The notes under the pieces are model-generated. The model saw nothing but the letters and a program-made list of their open reading frames with translations. It did no database searches and had not been told where the DNA came from. This document shows, one piece after another, positions 26,701 through 41,700 of a stretch of DNA of 64,000 bases (position 1 is the first letter of the stretch; each line of letters opens with the position of its first letter). Where the stretch lies: assembly GCF_014839805.1 (NCBI RefSeq), contig NC_051131.1, positions 5,940,913 to 6,004,912 on the forward strand, in the 5' to 3' direction. The DNA comes from Manduca sexta (lineage: Eukaryota > Arthropoda > Insecta > Lepidoptera > Sphingidae). A program made the position numbers and the translations under genes.

Positions 26701-29700
26701 TTACGTAGGCGTCTGTGCTGCGATGTACCAACATAAACACAGATAGGTATGCTCCCTGCCGAGTGCCGTGTATCTACAGTCTACACAGTATACGACGCGA
26801 TATCCACCTACCTATATCTCTGCGTAATACCTATATGCTACATTATTCAACTAAGCAGCAGTGACTGCTGCACGCGCTAGTCGCGACATGCTTCACTGAA
26901 TAAAACTACCAAGTGCCTACATACCTACTTATAACTCGCATGTTATAATAAGATGTTGATTTTAATGAAGTCAAATAATATAAGTAATTAATTATTTATT
27001 TGAAGGTCGATATGCGACTTAAAATAAAGATATTATTGTTTACTGAGTATGCAGTTATCTGTTTTAATGTAATAAAATGTATGAGATTTTAGAAAATTTA
27101 CAAGGTTACTGGTTATGTATTAGTTTAGGTAACACCTAATTGTACATTAATCCCAGCCACGTAATTTTTCATTGTTGAATGTATAAATAATGCATTATAA
27201 GGACTACCTTAACTCACTGGAGTTGTTTACAGAATATATTAATTATGATATCACCGGTCATGTTTTTTATACAGGAGGTAGGTACCTATTTTTAACGTGA
27301 GATGCGATCAAACAATATGAGCAAAACCAAAAGAAACCTGTTCAACATTTTTAAAACATAAAAATAAGTAAGGTTTTCAAGTTATCTACTAAGTATGTAA
27401 ACATCATTTTTATTACAATAGATCAAATTTGAAAGAGATTTGACATCGTATTAGTAAGCATCTTAGTAACAGAAAAAAATTTAAAATGCTTGCACGTCTA
27501 AAATCTTAAGCCGCACCATAAAATGCCACATCGTTGTAATGCAACATACTTGGTGATAGAGTGAGACACACAAGTATATTAGCATTATCGCCGTAACGTT
27601 GCCGTTCTGTATGTACTCCCTTCGGTGCCTCTTTCCCCCTCCTCTCCTGTTCGTAGCGACCACCTCCTGTATTAACTAGCAACAAAAGTCGCATGCGAGC
27701 GCAACGCACTGCGATTATATCAAAATGATAAGGAAAATAAGGGACAGCCACGTGACGGCGACACAACTTTTATAAGTAAAAACACGTACAAGTTTCAGCT
27801 ACAAGTTTACTTGCAAGGCTATTCGGCGCCCGTGATAACATAATCTACCATTTACCAACTTTATCATAAATCTCAAAATAAATAAATAGCATATTATAGA
27901 AATAATATATTGTTTAGTTGTAACCGATATTATACACTTAAATATTTATATGCCCAGATGTATAATAATATAACGTCAACGCATGACTTGCCTGCAGTGT
28001 GCTTGTTTCATCTAATTTTAGCATACCTACCTATACGTGGACGAATGGAAAGTTAGCGAGTTGGCAACTTGCGTATCTGTATAAACATACATACAAACAT
28101 GGACACGCTCATGACTAAAGCGATAGAATGAATTAATCACTGGACAATGGAAACTGGTGCAATTCACGTTCCATAACTTATATTATCATTATTCAGCATT
28201 GTTTTATCACGGGCCTTACACTCTGACGTAAATAATAATTATTATAAGACAATTTTCTTATGTTGAAATAATCCTCACAAACGAAACGCCGATGTATTGA
28301 TATTATAATCAGTTTTGCAGCCATTATCAAAAAATACGGAAGTAAAAAATTACTACTGTTTTAAGATTTCCTTTATGATATTACTGATCAACAAGGAAAA
28401 ATTAAGTCAATACCTTAAAAGAATACAATGAAATATAATTGTTAGTAAACAGAGACAGTATGGCCTATAAATTCCTAAGTTATTATGCAACGTCACACTT
28501 ACTTAAATCAGCTACATTTATTGTTATCTCCGTTTGCAAGACAATAACAAATTCTTCACTAAAAGTATTAAACGTTTTTATATATAAGTATAAGCACTCA
28601 ACTATCAGCCGATTTAAATTTCCTGTTGTTTTTATTTTATGTCGGTTTTTTTTTAACACCAAACCCATAACGGTTATAAGTTGTAAGTTTGCCTCCCTTT
28701 TATATCTGTATATTGTGGTAACAAACTCTTAAACAATTATGTAAATATGGATATTGTTTCGTTAATTTCATATTAAAGTGCCACCGAAATTAATGATTCC
28801 GTGCATATCTCCTCCTTAGGTACACGTAATTTTATTTTACAACCCACATTATTAGATAGACTATTTATTATTATTTAATAAGGAATATTTTAGTAGTTTA
28901 AAATTTTCAAAAAGAACTACAATTAAATTTTTAACGGAATCATTCATAAACCTTAGCATATTCCCGCTCGTAACTCGCCCGCCGCCAAGTATGGAACGAA
29001 TTGTTCCAGGCCATTTATTCCGGGAGGGCCTTAAATGTAACTGTGTTGAACAATAAGATAAAAAAAAAAATATATAGAATGATCAGAACTGATGCAAATA
29101 ATATATTGTTTATCACTTGTACAACAATTATTTGTCCACTGGTGCCATTTTTTCGCCACGAATATAAAAAATATATAAAAGCAGTAAGTACTGATATTTA
29201 AATTTATAAAAAAAAACATGAAGACTATCGAATTTATTACGTTTCCTACGTACATATTATAAATTATAGTCCCCCGCCGCGTATATAAATGTTTGAAAGC
29301 GCTATGACGATAGTGAGAACTGGATCTTCAATACTTCGAAGACTTTACATCCCGGAAACCTTTCACGACGGCGAAGCCGCATACAAAAGCTAGTATAATT
29401 ATGAATTCGAAGACTTCTGTTCCGTATATTGTAGTATAATTACTTAAACGTAGAAAAACTTAAACATTCAATATTGGATTAAGTATATTATTATGATCAT
29501 TAAATTTGTCATGTTAACATTCTCTGTGGAATGAAAACTACAAGCAAAATTGTTATATTATATTTGATTACGTTATAATAAATAGTGTGTTGACAATGTG
29601 GCTTGTGTCATGATATATTCAAAATTAATGAAATTGGCATAATATATTCATAAATAAAATAAGTGTTATATCATGGATTGCTTAAACACAAATTGTACCG

Positions 29701-32700
29701 TGGCAAGACAGTAAAGACAGGTCATTATTATTTATTATTTTAAAATACAAAAAACACAGAAACGGGTGAACAATAAAACTGATACTCGTAGGCGTATGCA
29801 ATTGTGCGCCGCAGAGAGTTGCGTGTTCGTATGAAAGACAATCAATACTCAAAGCTCAAGCCACATTTCTCCCGCATTCGGCGTAGAAGCGCATTTGTAG
29901 GGAGCCCGAAAATCCCCTCGTTCGGTGCGGAGTTCAGGCGCGTGCTGTTTAACCCAATTTTCTAGTGCGAGGGGAGTGCAGGGCGCGAGGTGCGAGGGGG
30001 TGGGTACAGGGCTCAGCGCAACTACAGCCGCAAGTGTGCAGCGCCGACGAGGCGCCACGAGATTCGAACTAAAGCCTGCAATATTGATTATTTCTAGTTG
30101 ACGATGCCGCTAACACCCATTCACGCAAATATTTCCTTTCATATTTTGCATTACATTTCTGTGAGAGATTCTTTTCGTGTCTCGTTTTTAAATGTAACGT
30201 GACTAGTATGATGATCACACTACATTATTGCCTTAATAATAAAAATAAAAAGAAATGTATTTGGAGTAGGGAGGCTATCATTGGCAGACTTAGGTACTAA
30301 GTAGCGCAACCTTGTAAAAAAAACACAAAATACAAGAATAACCAGACTCAATACACCAAATCTTCTAAAGTCAAAAAACAGGCTGAACGCAAAAAAAAAT
30401 ATTCCGAAATTATAAACTTGTTCTTTAAAGGCGCTGTAGAATTTTAGTTTAATTTTTATATTCGTTAGTTTTGTATTTTGAAATACTCACGCCCGAATAC
30501 TCAAACGCCACTTAAATATTTAAGATGGCCTCACAGATTTAAGCATTCGTTATCTTTGAAATTGGTATACTGAAACGTCACTTATTTCCTAACCTTAAAT
30601 TTAAGGCGACGAAGGTTTAAGGTCCGCTTATTGATTCAAACGGTATTCACAAACCCTGCTTAAAGTTTGACAGCTATTTAAGGCCGCCTTATATGGCTGT
30701 TAATTGAGATTAATTTGAGAGTGCTTGCGACTACTCTCAAATCTTTACGCTAAAATATTTATTGTTGTGTTAGTTGTTATTATATTCTCTTTCGATTAAA
30801 TAAAATGTCTTTTTCTTCACTATCATCACTGTCTGAAGAGGAATATAAAGTCAATCGAAGAAATCGGGAGAAATTAGACACTTTCGAAGAGTATTTATGT
30901 TCATTAATTCAGGAATTGTCCTAAATTATGCTTTTTAATTCAGGAATTGTCATTTCAGCAATGTTCATTCATCATATTGATTTAAACTGGATATTGATCC
31001 AGCCTAGCCGGTCATAAAAAGAAATACCAGATATTTATTGCCCTTCGTTTCTTTACCACAGGCACCTATCAAAGGGTCATCTGGGATATTTCTCATGTGT
31101 AGGAACCTACGGTACATCATGGTGTACTCATATCATGGCACTAGTTGTGCCTGTGCTTATATCATGGAACTAGTTGTGCCTCTGCCTACCCCTTCTAGGA
31201 TGATTAGCTTTATTATGTGTGTATGTAACAGTTTTAAGGGAAATAAATTTTATTGAAAGTCAACATGTCTGAATGAAGAAATAATTATTAGAGAAGCAAG
31301 AAGAAACTTTATTGTAATTATTATATTTTTTAATTGTAATTCTTATATATCAGAGATATAAACATTACATTACAGACATTTTGCTACACATAGTACATAT
31401 ATATAGATATGAGTACAATATGGTACATCATATTGTACTCATATCATGAAACTAGTTGTGCCTGCGCTCATATCATGGAACTAGTTGTGCCTCTGCCTAC
31501 CCCTTCTAGGATGATTAGCTTTATTATGTGTGTATGTAACAATTTTAAGGGAAATTAATTTTATTGAAAGTCTGAATGAAGAAATATTTATTAGAGAAGC
31601 AAGAAGAAACTTTATTGTAATTATTATATTTTTTAATTGTAATTCTTATATATCAGACATATAAAATTTTATTACAGACATTTTGCTACACATAGTACAT
31701 ATATATAGATGCCTGCAGAAGTCTATTTCTTGAATAAATTATTGATTGATTGATTGATTACATATATCACACAAGAGAACCCACAGCCTCTCACTTCACA
31801 GGCGGCTACTCGCCCACAGCTCACTGCTTGTGTTCCTCACGAGAGCTGCCAATAAAACAAATATATTTTCAAAAATTATTTAACAAAAAAAAACATTATC
31901 AGCCACATGATATCCATTGCTGAACAAAGGCCTCCCGCAAAAATTTCCAGATTGAATGTCGGAAGCAGCCCGCATCGTGCAATGCCCTTTTTTCTTAATT
32001 CGATGGGCCTCCAAATAAATCCAACTTACTTTTTCACTATATCCAGCAGTTCTTGTTTTTCTATTTAGGTATAATTTCAACCCCTTTTTTGGGTTTTGTT
32101 ATTTGCAGACTCCATTGATTATATTTATACAATAAATAGAAAATAGAAACTTCTGTGGTAAGAATAATTATATATGACACGAAATAAGAATTATGTTGTT
32201 AACAAAGAGAAAATAATCACTACGATTTAATTGTTGACGAAAATTTGACAGATGCAGAAGTTTTTTTTTCTAAAGTGACTAATGTCAATAGTGATCATGC
32301 TGCCAAATGGCAAGTATAAATAAGTTGCAATGTATTTACTACATCAATGTTGAGAATTTAATAATTAAAAATCATTTTTAATTAAACTGCGTATTACGTT
32401 ATTTGATTTTTTTTAATGTTTCATAAATTATGCTGCGTGAAACGACACATAAATATCATTTTATTAAAATTATGTAAACGAAAACATACTTTTTATAATC
32501 TATAGCAAATTAACTGCTCCTCAACTGAGTTTTCCGTAAAATCTTTTAATGTACGTTTGAGAATGCCATTTAAATTAAGTAGCCTGTTAAATTTAAATAG
32601 GCCTCAGACAAGTTGGTTGGTTGAGTAGCGTTTCAGTATTCGGGCGTCAGTCGCACAATCTCTAAGAATAACGATTTAAACATTTTAGCGACGGTGAAAA

Positions 32701-35700
32701 TTTGGGATTAAATATTGTATATTCTTTTATCTATCGATATAATTCTCACGTGTCTTGAGTCGGATCAGATCAACAGATTAGTGCAAATGATGTTTGGGAC
32801 TTTGTGGCATTTCAATGAGTGAAGCTTTTACCGCACAGATAGTAAAATAGAAAGAATATTGACGTAATATTAAAAAGTTAACATTCAGTTTATTTAACGA
32901 CTACTTTTTAATATCTTTGCCGGTAACGCATAGCTTTGCCATTCGTTTTATATTATCGGTTAGATTAATTCGGTATCATGAATGGCAGAATAGAGTAGGA
33001 AAATAAAACTAATTTTATTATTATTAAAGTGAACTAGTTTCTATTCAAGTGTACCTTTGTATCGACTGTGGGAAACTAAACTTATATTGTTCCATAATAA
33101 TAATTATGAGCTTATTTATGTGTAGTATCAAGTAAGTATGAAATTACGGATAATTTTCGGACCATTGTTCTGTGTTCGACAATTATTATTAACTAGGTGT
33201 CGCTCGTAACTTCACCCTCATGAATGGTTTTTCCCAATACAAAAATACTTAAGTCGCTGTAGCTCTGTACGACGCCAGCGCCATCTACTTCAAAATTTTA
33301 TAAAAAAAACACGGGAGCAAATTACCGGGATTAAAAGTAGCCTACATGTTAATCAAAGACATGGTCTATCCATGTGCTGAACTTCATCCAAGTTAGTTTA
33401 GCTTTTACTCCGTTTACTTGTAACAAATATCCAAACGTTTTCACAAATATTCGCATTTATATTACCTACTATCAATAAGAAGTAAGAAGATGAAATCATA
33501 ATTTAAGTAAGATCATTTAAACTAAAAAAGGGAAAGTAAGTATGTATTTACATAACATACCTACCAAAGTGTTAAGGTAATGTGTTTGTATGTAAAACAT
33601 TATTTTGTAACAGATTTGGTGTTATCGTTATCAAAGCGTACAGAGAAAGGAAAGGTGTTAAGTATTTAAAACATTCAGTGTTGTAATTTGGGAGCGCGTT
33701 AATTCATCGCAAGCCACGAATGGTGGCTGGTCGCCGGCCAGCGCGGTGTGGCGGTGGTGGCGGCAGGCCACGGATGGCGCGCGGCGCAGTGGGTCAGGCG
33801 AAGCAGTACGGGCGGACCTTGCAATGTCGCGGCGTGACGCTCAGCTGACGGCTTACCCGCCGCCGCGCCGCGCCGTTTCGTCCCGCGTTCATTGCCTCCG
33901 CGGCGGCGGGCGCGAACGGACGTACAGTATGCCATAACAGAATATTTTCGTATGATTTAATTCGTAACACATTTGTACTATACGACAGGACAAGGATCTT
34001 TAGTGTTGATTACGTGAATTACCGAAATATTTTGTTGTTACAATAAACGTGAGTGCGACGTGCGTATGTTCCATTTTGTAAATACTTGTGTACGGTGACG
34101 ATCGGTGCGAAAGGTCGGGCTGTGTAAAAATAACTGCGGAACCGGGCGGCTTAGCGGTGGAATGAGGTTTGACGGCACATTGTAGCCGAGGCGGGGCGAA
34201 GCCGTGTGCGCCATGTTATAATTTCCCTTCGAGTTGAATGTTTAAAAGACTGTTGAATTTGCGCTGAGACTTCTCTTTCCCTCGGTGTGAAATAAATATA
34301 CAAAGCGTAGGTACCCTACAGTAAGCATATCATTTAACCATTGCCGAGCTATCTAAAACGAAAAAGTTATTACTTATTCGCCTAAAAGGGTTTGTATATT
34401 ATATACATGTTGTGATGACTACTTAAAACCCATAAAAAATAACTCGCTTTGTGCAAACAATGCAAGATTTACTGCCGAATTAATGAACACTGATGTGGAT
34501 CCATAAAACATATTCATAACACTGATTAATAACAACGCGAGATTTTATATACATAAAAGGCATGCCAGTGGATAATATAACTCTTGGAATTTTATTTTAT
34601 TAGCACAACAGTATATACGGTACTTATATTTTATTTAGATGCTGGTCGGTGTTAAATGATTATAATGTGGCAATGCCAACCAGTGTCGTTGGCAATCAAT
34701 TAAATAAATTGTTTAAACAGTGATTCCATTTGACCAGTTAGCGATACAATGGAGGCGGGTGAGAAGAGCGGGGAGTGCCGCTTGTGTCGGTGACCCCGCG
34801 GCCCCGACTTGCCTGTACTCCGAGGCCGGTACATTTTCCGGCACGCTTGCCGACTCGTAACGTATTTTACACTTATAATCTGGGATTAGTCATATAATAT
34901 ATTAAGTAGATTGTTACTTTCAACAATAATGAATACGTACTGGAACAAAGTTATTTTTTACATCAATTATTGACAACAAAAATACATACCGTTTATTTTT
35001 CTGTGCAGATAGTACGAGCACACGCTAATAGGTCCGTAATTAAAACGTGCTTATGCTTTTTGCTTATGATAACTGGAAATGTAGTTATTACAACAATAAA
35101 AAATACGGACGGTGTTAGCAAAGAGTTTCATGCAAGTCCAGAATGAATGCAAGACGTTTGTCAGAATTGACTGGATGTACGATGTTTCTCAGTCTGTGTT
35201 ATTTTAAAAGTCCGCTATTTATAGGAGTGTTTACAATACGGACTGTTGTAAGAGCAGCGCGCCGCGTTAATAATGTCTTACCTACTCGAATGGATTGATA
35301 AACGTCACGTGATTGGTCCAAATTCTATAGCATATCACACATACGTATATTATACATATTGTGTCATATCATATCAGTAACTAATGTTCGTGATACAGTA
35401 TTATCTAATTTCCAAAGCATAAAATGACAAAAATCAATACGAGCGAATGTTGATGAAGCCAAATCGATATTAAAATGATTGCGCGTTGTTAACACAACGT
35501 AATGCCTGCAATAAGTTCTATTAATAGTGGCAGTATAATATAATAGTGGTTTGTACTGTGTACAATCGCGCAACGATTTGTTGTACACGAGCGCCGAGTG
35601 CCGACTCACTCGCACACTGAGACCGTACAACCGTGACTTTCCATCACTTCTCAATCGACAGATTTGAATATTGCCGTGGAAATGTTTAACAAGTGCGTGT

Positions 35701-38700
35701 CTACAAAATTATTAAAAAAAATTGAGATATAGACAACTCACCGTCTTGTATTCTGGCGTCCGCCGAGTTTCTACTAGTATCTCCCTTGCGCTGACCTGTA
35801 AACACGCGATCAATGCGCTCAATGTAAACCGGCCTATTAGAAAACGTCTCCCCACTATTGTGAACTGCTGCTTTACCTTTTATATCATGGTGAATAGAGA
35901 TGCGAAACTTATTTTAAAACTGTTTTCATATTAAAGAAAATTTGCAAACATGTCGTCATATAGATATAAATTTAGATATAATATCATTTATAATTTATAT
36001 TACTGTATTAAAATTTTGTAAAATCTACACTGGGGAAAACTGATAAAGCGCTTCAATTAAAGATAAAACTAAATAATTTTAATTCCGCGCATGATATAAA
36101 CGGATATATTAAGCACTGTATTGTAATTGTCCCTTTCAGCCAACTATCTGGATTTATCAAATGTGATACATACGAGTATATAAATATTACTTCAGGGACA
36201 GTTATTACTTGCACGCTACTCGTATGCTAATAAAGAATGACGCAGTTATAACTATACTGCGGTATAGTATCTTCTAGCACATTCCTCTAATTAAAAATAT
36301 CTAACTCACGTGATAGTTTAAAGAGGTACGACGTCTTTCCTAACATAGTTATTGTAAATTTAAATGACTTACTAATATCTTTCCGGTGGGTAACAAGGAG
36401 AACGTGTTCAATAATACTGATCATTTGAATAACAAATAATAAAACAAAACAACGAATCAAACCGATGCCCTGACGCTGCTCAGTGTCGCGTCAGCCGGAC
36501 GATACAGGGACGAAGATTGCAAGCGGGGAACGGACGAAGACGAGACACATAATGGAATTACATATCTACCACAATCCACTTGGTTGGCCGAGATCACGAC
36601 GTGTGCATGTATGTACGTACGTACGCGTATCGCGAACGAAACCGGAGCGGCAGCGCCGCAGCGGGCAGGTGGGCCTAATGGAGTAGCTACATTATCAGAC
36701 ATCACGTGATCCGCTCGTTGCATATCAACATTTAAATTTTAAGCATCCGTCTACAGGTTTCATCGCTATGTAAAATTATTTTAAATTTATACGCATTACG
36801 TCAAATACCATGATTTATCGTTTTTTCCTTTGTTAAATGTTTTTACCCTTTTTTCATCCTATGTAATGTAATGATTATTGTAGCTAAAGAAATACTCCAT
36901 TTAGATCTATGGCACAGTACCTGTTCCGTGGGACGCTTCAAAAAGATTCGTGATAATGTCCGAACTCAATGCGATCAATAAATGAATTTTTATCTAGAAT
37001 AATATATGCGCAGGAACTGTGTAATGGAACAAAAGACTACAGCACAATGGCCTTTCAATTTTAGCAACGTTATTCGTACAATCTCAAATCAATAACTTGA
37101 AAACACTTGTGAACAGATTGTTTTGTTTCATTCAATATTTTTTTGTAAAATCTATTTTAATGAAAAAGAACACAACTACAACAAAACGAAATATAGAAAT
37201 GAAATTAAAAGTAATGTATTAATTGTAAAGTATGTCAATTCCTAACAACTACCTGTTGCTGTTGATATGAAATTTGATACTAAGGAAAATATAGTAATCT
37301 ATAGAATTTTACAAATGTATTGTTAATTTTAAATTTACTATTTCAACGATTAGATATTATTTGTAAGCATTGCAAGATATATACTGTATGTACTTATTTT
37401 TTTCTTAGAACGAAAATTTATCTAGTGATAGGTTCTAAAAAGTAGTGTAACTGACCTTGGCGCCTAAGAAGCGCGCTTCCAGTAGCTCCTGTTTGCGAGG
37501 ATCCAGCGCCGCCTGGAAGTGCTCCATCTTGACGCCAGCACCTGATACAAACCGGTATATTTAGTTATATGATCACAGATTTTCTTATTTGCACTCGAAA
37601 ACTTGGATACACAGACAATGTTAATATAATATTTACTATGTGATATCTATGTCTAATAATTACTTAAATTTCATTATGCTTAAGATTCTTTTAAGTAATA
37701 AAATTGCAAATATCAAGTTAATACAAAGCAAGTATCTTTCTAGCGATCAACCCAAGTCGTTTTGTGTAGCTGTAGTAAAACCCGAACAAATGGGGAAAAT
37801 TGAATTTCCATTTTATATGTGTTAGTATTAAGGACTTTTTTGTTAAAATACTATTTACATAAAATTATTAAACATTTTTATTCGTACCACTTCTTTTATT
37901 TCATCCCTATTTTAGAAGACGTAGCCCATAGCTAAACATAATTGTTACATTTTCAAATGAATCCCAAGATAAGAACACATTAAATCTATACTATTAAATA
38001 AAGCTGAAGAGTTTTTTGAACACGCTTATTTTAGGAACTAATTAACAGATTTTGTTTTTTTTTTTTCATTGCGACGAAGCTACATTACTCCTGATGCTAT
38101 AAGCCACTAATATCGCGGAAAAATATATATCCCGGAATAACTTTTTGATGCTTGCGGTCGCAAGCAAAAGCTATAATAATGTAAACGAGAAGCCTTTTTA
38201 TACCCGCTTTTGGTGCATTCACTAACCAACTAATGAGGTTATATGGGATTGCAGTACAACCTTTGAAACAAATTAAATGAGAAATATCTTTGCCCAGCAG
38301 TCGGGCAGATAGTATGAGACTAAAATGCCAAAACGAAATTAGGTCAAATATTCAAGTCTACCATGAAATTAATGTAAATATTTAATATGAGCTAATGAAA
38401 TCAAAAGATCACAATACCAACCAGATTCTGATGCCATATTTGCCATAGATTTAATTAATAATTTCTCTACACAATAATTAAGGACAGAAAAAAAATTAAG
38501 TTTAAATCTTAAAGTATAATGACATCACAATAATTTATTACTAGTTATCATGTTATGCTGTAGATATGATGCAATAATACGGAAAATCATCAAACTTTTA
38601 TCAACGTGGATGCTCATACCGCAATATAGCAGGACATATTGTAAATTGTGAAAAGGACTTCAGAAACACAATTCCCAGGAAAATCAACTTAAAATCATCA

Positions 38701-41700
38701 TTACTGCAGGCTAGTAGTTACTGCCAAGAGAGACATTGATGATTTTGTATTGAGGAATTATTTATTATAAACTAAACGTCGTTAGCAGCTCCGCTCGCGT
38801 ATAAACTCTTTTCCCCGATAAAATTACCATTGTGTGCTGTAAAAACAAACCTATATAAATTTAACACAACATAATACGATCTATAACACAAGTCAACAAA
38901 AAAAAAATTTTTTTTTGTGTTTCTGTTCTAATGCTTGAATTCTGATTCCGCACATCGAAATCACTCGGATATCCATTTTTAACCCTTAAAGTTTGCTTTT
39001 GTCTGATTTATGTTGATAAGTAAGTTTTGAAGATTTTAATTGATTCTTATGAGCAATAGGCGGTAGCATTTTGATCATTTTAATTGCAAATTGTGAATTA
39101 TGTCTGAACGGCAGTAGTGAGTGTTTACTAGTCTATTACTATTTAAAAAAAAGTATATTTGAGTTGTAACAACCGACTTTTATGTCGTACTTGGTTAGAA
39201 AATGGCACTGAGAAAGTGTAAACAGGATGTTGATTAATTCTGTTTTATTTGCGGTGAATTTATTAAAGTAAGAAGCAAAAAATTTGCTTTAGCAACGATT
39301 TTGAAGCATTGCGAAGCCTATGACGCTTATTATAACCTCAAAATACGGAATCAAGATAAGAAATGGGTGCCTCACGGTGCTTGTGTTAATTTCAAATTGG
39401 AAAATATGTGAAAGTGAAACCAATAGTAGAGCCTAAATAAATATTGATGCTACCGTAACATATATAGTTAGGGCTAATGAAGTAATTTGTGTAAGCTGTA
39501 GATCATAATTCTGAAGCTATTGAATATTTAAAGAGATTTTTTCCCACATTATCTGAAGTCAAAGTTAAAACTAGTATTTTCGTTGGACCACAAATAAAAC
39601 AAATAATGAGCAGCGATGATTTCACAAAATTCCTAATTGCTCATGAAAAATAACCCTGGAAGCGTCTGAAAGCAGTAGTCAATTGTTTTTTTGGAAATCA
39701 CAGAGTCGACAATTATAAAGAGTTCATTGAAACTATGGTTGAAAGTTTTAAATTGATGGGCTGCAGAATGTCCCATAAACTCCATATTTTACATGCTTAC
39801 CTGGACAAATTTAAAGATAATATGGGTGCCTATTCAGAGGAGCAGGGAGAACGTTTTTACCAAGATGTGATGGACTTTGAATGACATTACCAAGGGCAGT
39901 ACAACAAGAGTATGATGGGAGATTACATTTGGGGTTTAATACGCACAAAAACATAAAAGATCCATTAAAAAAAAACATTTATGAACATGGTTTTTTGTTA
40001 TTTTCTATTTGTTTGCTATTATTAGTCATAATTCTTGTATAAAAAGACTTTGATGTTCAATAAAAACTTTTTTTATCGTAATTTTAAATAAAATTACAGA
40101 GAAAGTATAAAAATTTGTATGTGTTTTTTAAAACTCAGTAAAATTGCTCTAGTTTCTACAAAAGCAAACATTGATCGGAACAGTTATTTTTTTATTTATT
40201 TGTAACATAGGAGAAACCAAAATTTCAAATTCAGGAGCCAGACTCAAAAATCGTGTTGACCGGTGTAATGTGCCATATCTTAGTTTTGTGCACGAACATA
40301 CGTTGTGAACCTTTCTTTTAAGTAATCCTCAAGGTAAAACAACGGATGACTTTATGTCGATACAAAAACCTGTTAAGTGATTATTTAAAATATAATATCT
40401 TACGGATATAATTTGAAGGAGCGTAGTCGTAGTTTACGTTCTCATTTTTTAAAACAACTCGAGCGATTAAATTTACAATTCTACAATCAAAAAGTCTAAG
40501 CATGTCATGTTTTTATTTTTTTATTTTAATGAAATGAGTAATATTTTGGGTTGAGGGTCATCAGCCGAACAAAGGCGGATATTTCCTAGACAAGTTCCTA
40601 AATAAAGAATAGACACTTGGCATCATAGAAAAAAAATATGGATTTCATTTCAAGGGGTGCCGCGAAAACAGGACGAATTCGAAACAATTATAGTAAGGCA
40701 GACCCCAGGGACCAGCCTTAAGACAGAATAACGCCAGACAGAAAAAACAAAATTGGTTATTTATTCGACAACAATAAAGCAATTTTAATTTGGTTGTTGT
40801 GGGCCGAGACTGTCTGTAACGCAAGCCATGTGGTATGAAATTTTAGTATTATGACATTTGATTTAATGTGGACCAATATATGCTTAGGTAGGAATTAAAA
40901 TGTAATACGAGCATGACATAAACGTCATTAATGCATCAAGTTTATTTTATTTGAGACTGCGTTTTGATATTTATAGAACCATTTATACGGAGAAGTTACA
41001 AATAGTGTAGTATACAACAGTAGTGTATACAAATTGAAAGGAGCTTTGAAAATTTCAAACCAGACATAATAATACGCTGAAAGAAAGTAAGTTTCGAAAT
41101 GGGTGTTAAATTTTATATCAGAGCTTATAATTATTACCTGTCACTTTTAAAATTATACCAATTGAACAACTAATCAACTACAAGTAATTAGATTATTATC
41201 ACTATTGTTAAGTACATAGACCAAGTAACGGTGATTCATATTCTAAATAATTGTAAAAAATGTTTCACGCCAAAGAGCGCAAGCAAAAAGCTCGAGGGTG
41301 GAGGGGAACGGGGTTTTGGCGCAGTATCTGGAACAGACAGTAGAGTTGCGAGAAGTTAGGTACAGTTATTTATATAGATACGTATGTATGTTCAATGTAC
41401 ATATCGATCGCCTACCCGGGCCACTCGCCACTATGATCTCACCTCCATCCTTTGCGACTCCCGTTCCCCCTTTACGCCTCATTCCCCACCGCAACACCCT
41501 AGAGGATTTTAACAAATCGTTGCCAAATGGAACACGTGACTAATTGTTCTTAATTTATAAAAAAAAAAACACTAGCATGCAGAAAATGAATTTAAAACAA
41601 CTGAAACGTACTATTACTGCAACACTTCGAAATATATGAGTGACTTCTAGATTCAAATGGCGCGACATTTAAACAGTGTTTCCCTGTCTTTTGTGTGATC

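Larger units (their letters stand above)
30490..32646 (+). mobile_element. Harbinger-like DNA transposon, non-autonomous or decayed (2.16 kb)
   Basis: Terminal inverted repeats CGCCCGAATACT[C/G]AAACG are visible at both ends: 30490 on the plus strand and 32646 read inwards on the minus strand. Both ends are directly flanked by TCA (30487-30489 and 32647-32649), a 3-bp duplication as made by PIF/Harbinger transposases. A second copy of the subterminal motif ATACTGAAACG lies near 30571. The right-end subterminal region has TTAAATTTAAATAGGCC. Only a 39-codon ORF remains near the left end; no DDE transposase is readable. Superfamily assignment rests on TSD length and TIR style. Confidence 0.65.

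Noticed and set aside
33699..33937. ORFs on both strands
   Set aside because: Composition-driven frames in a GC-rich patch.
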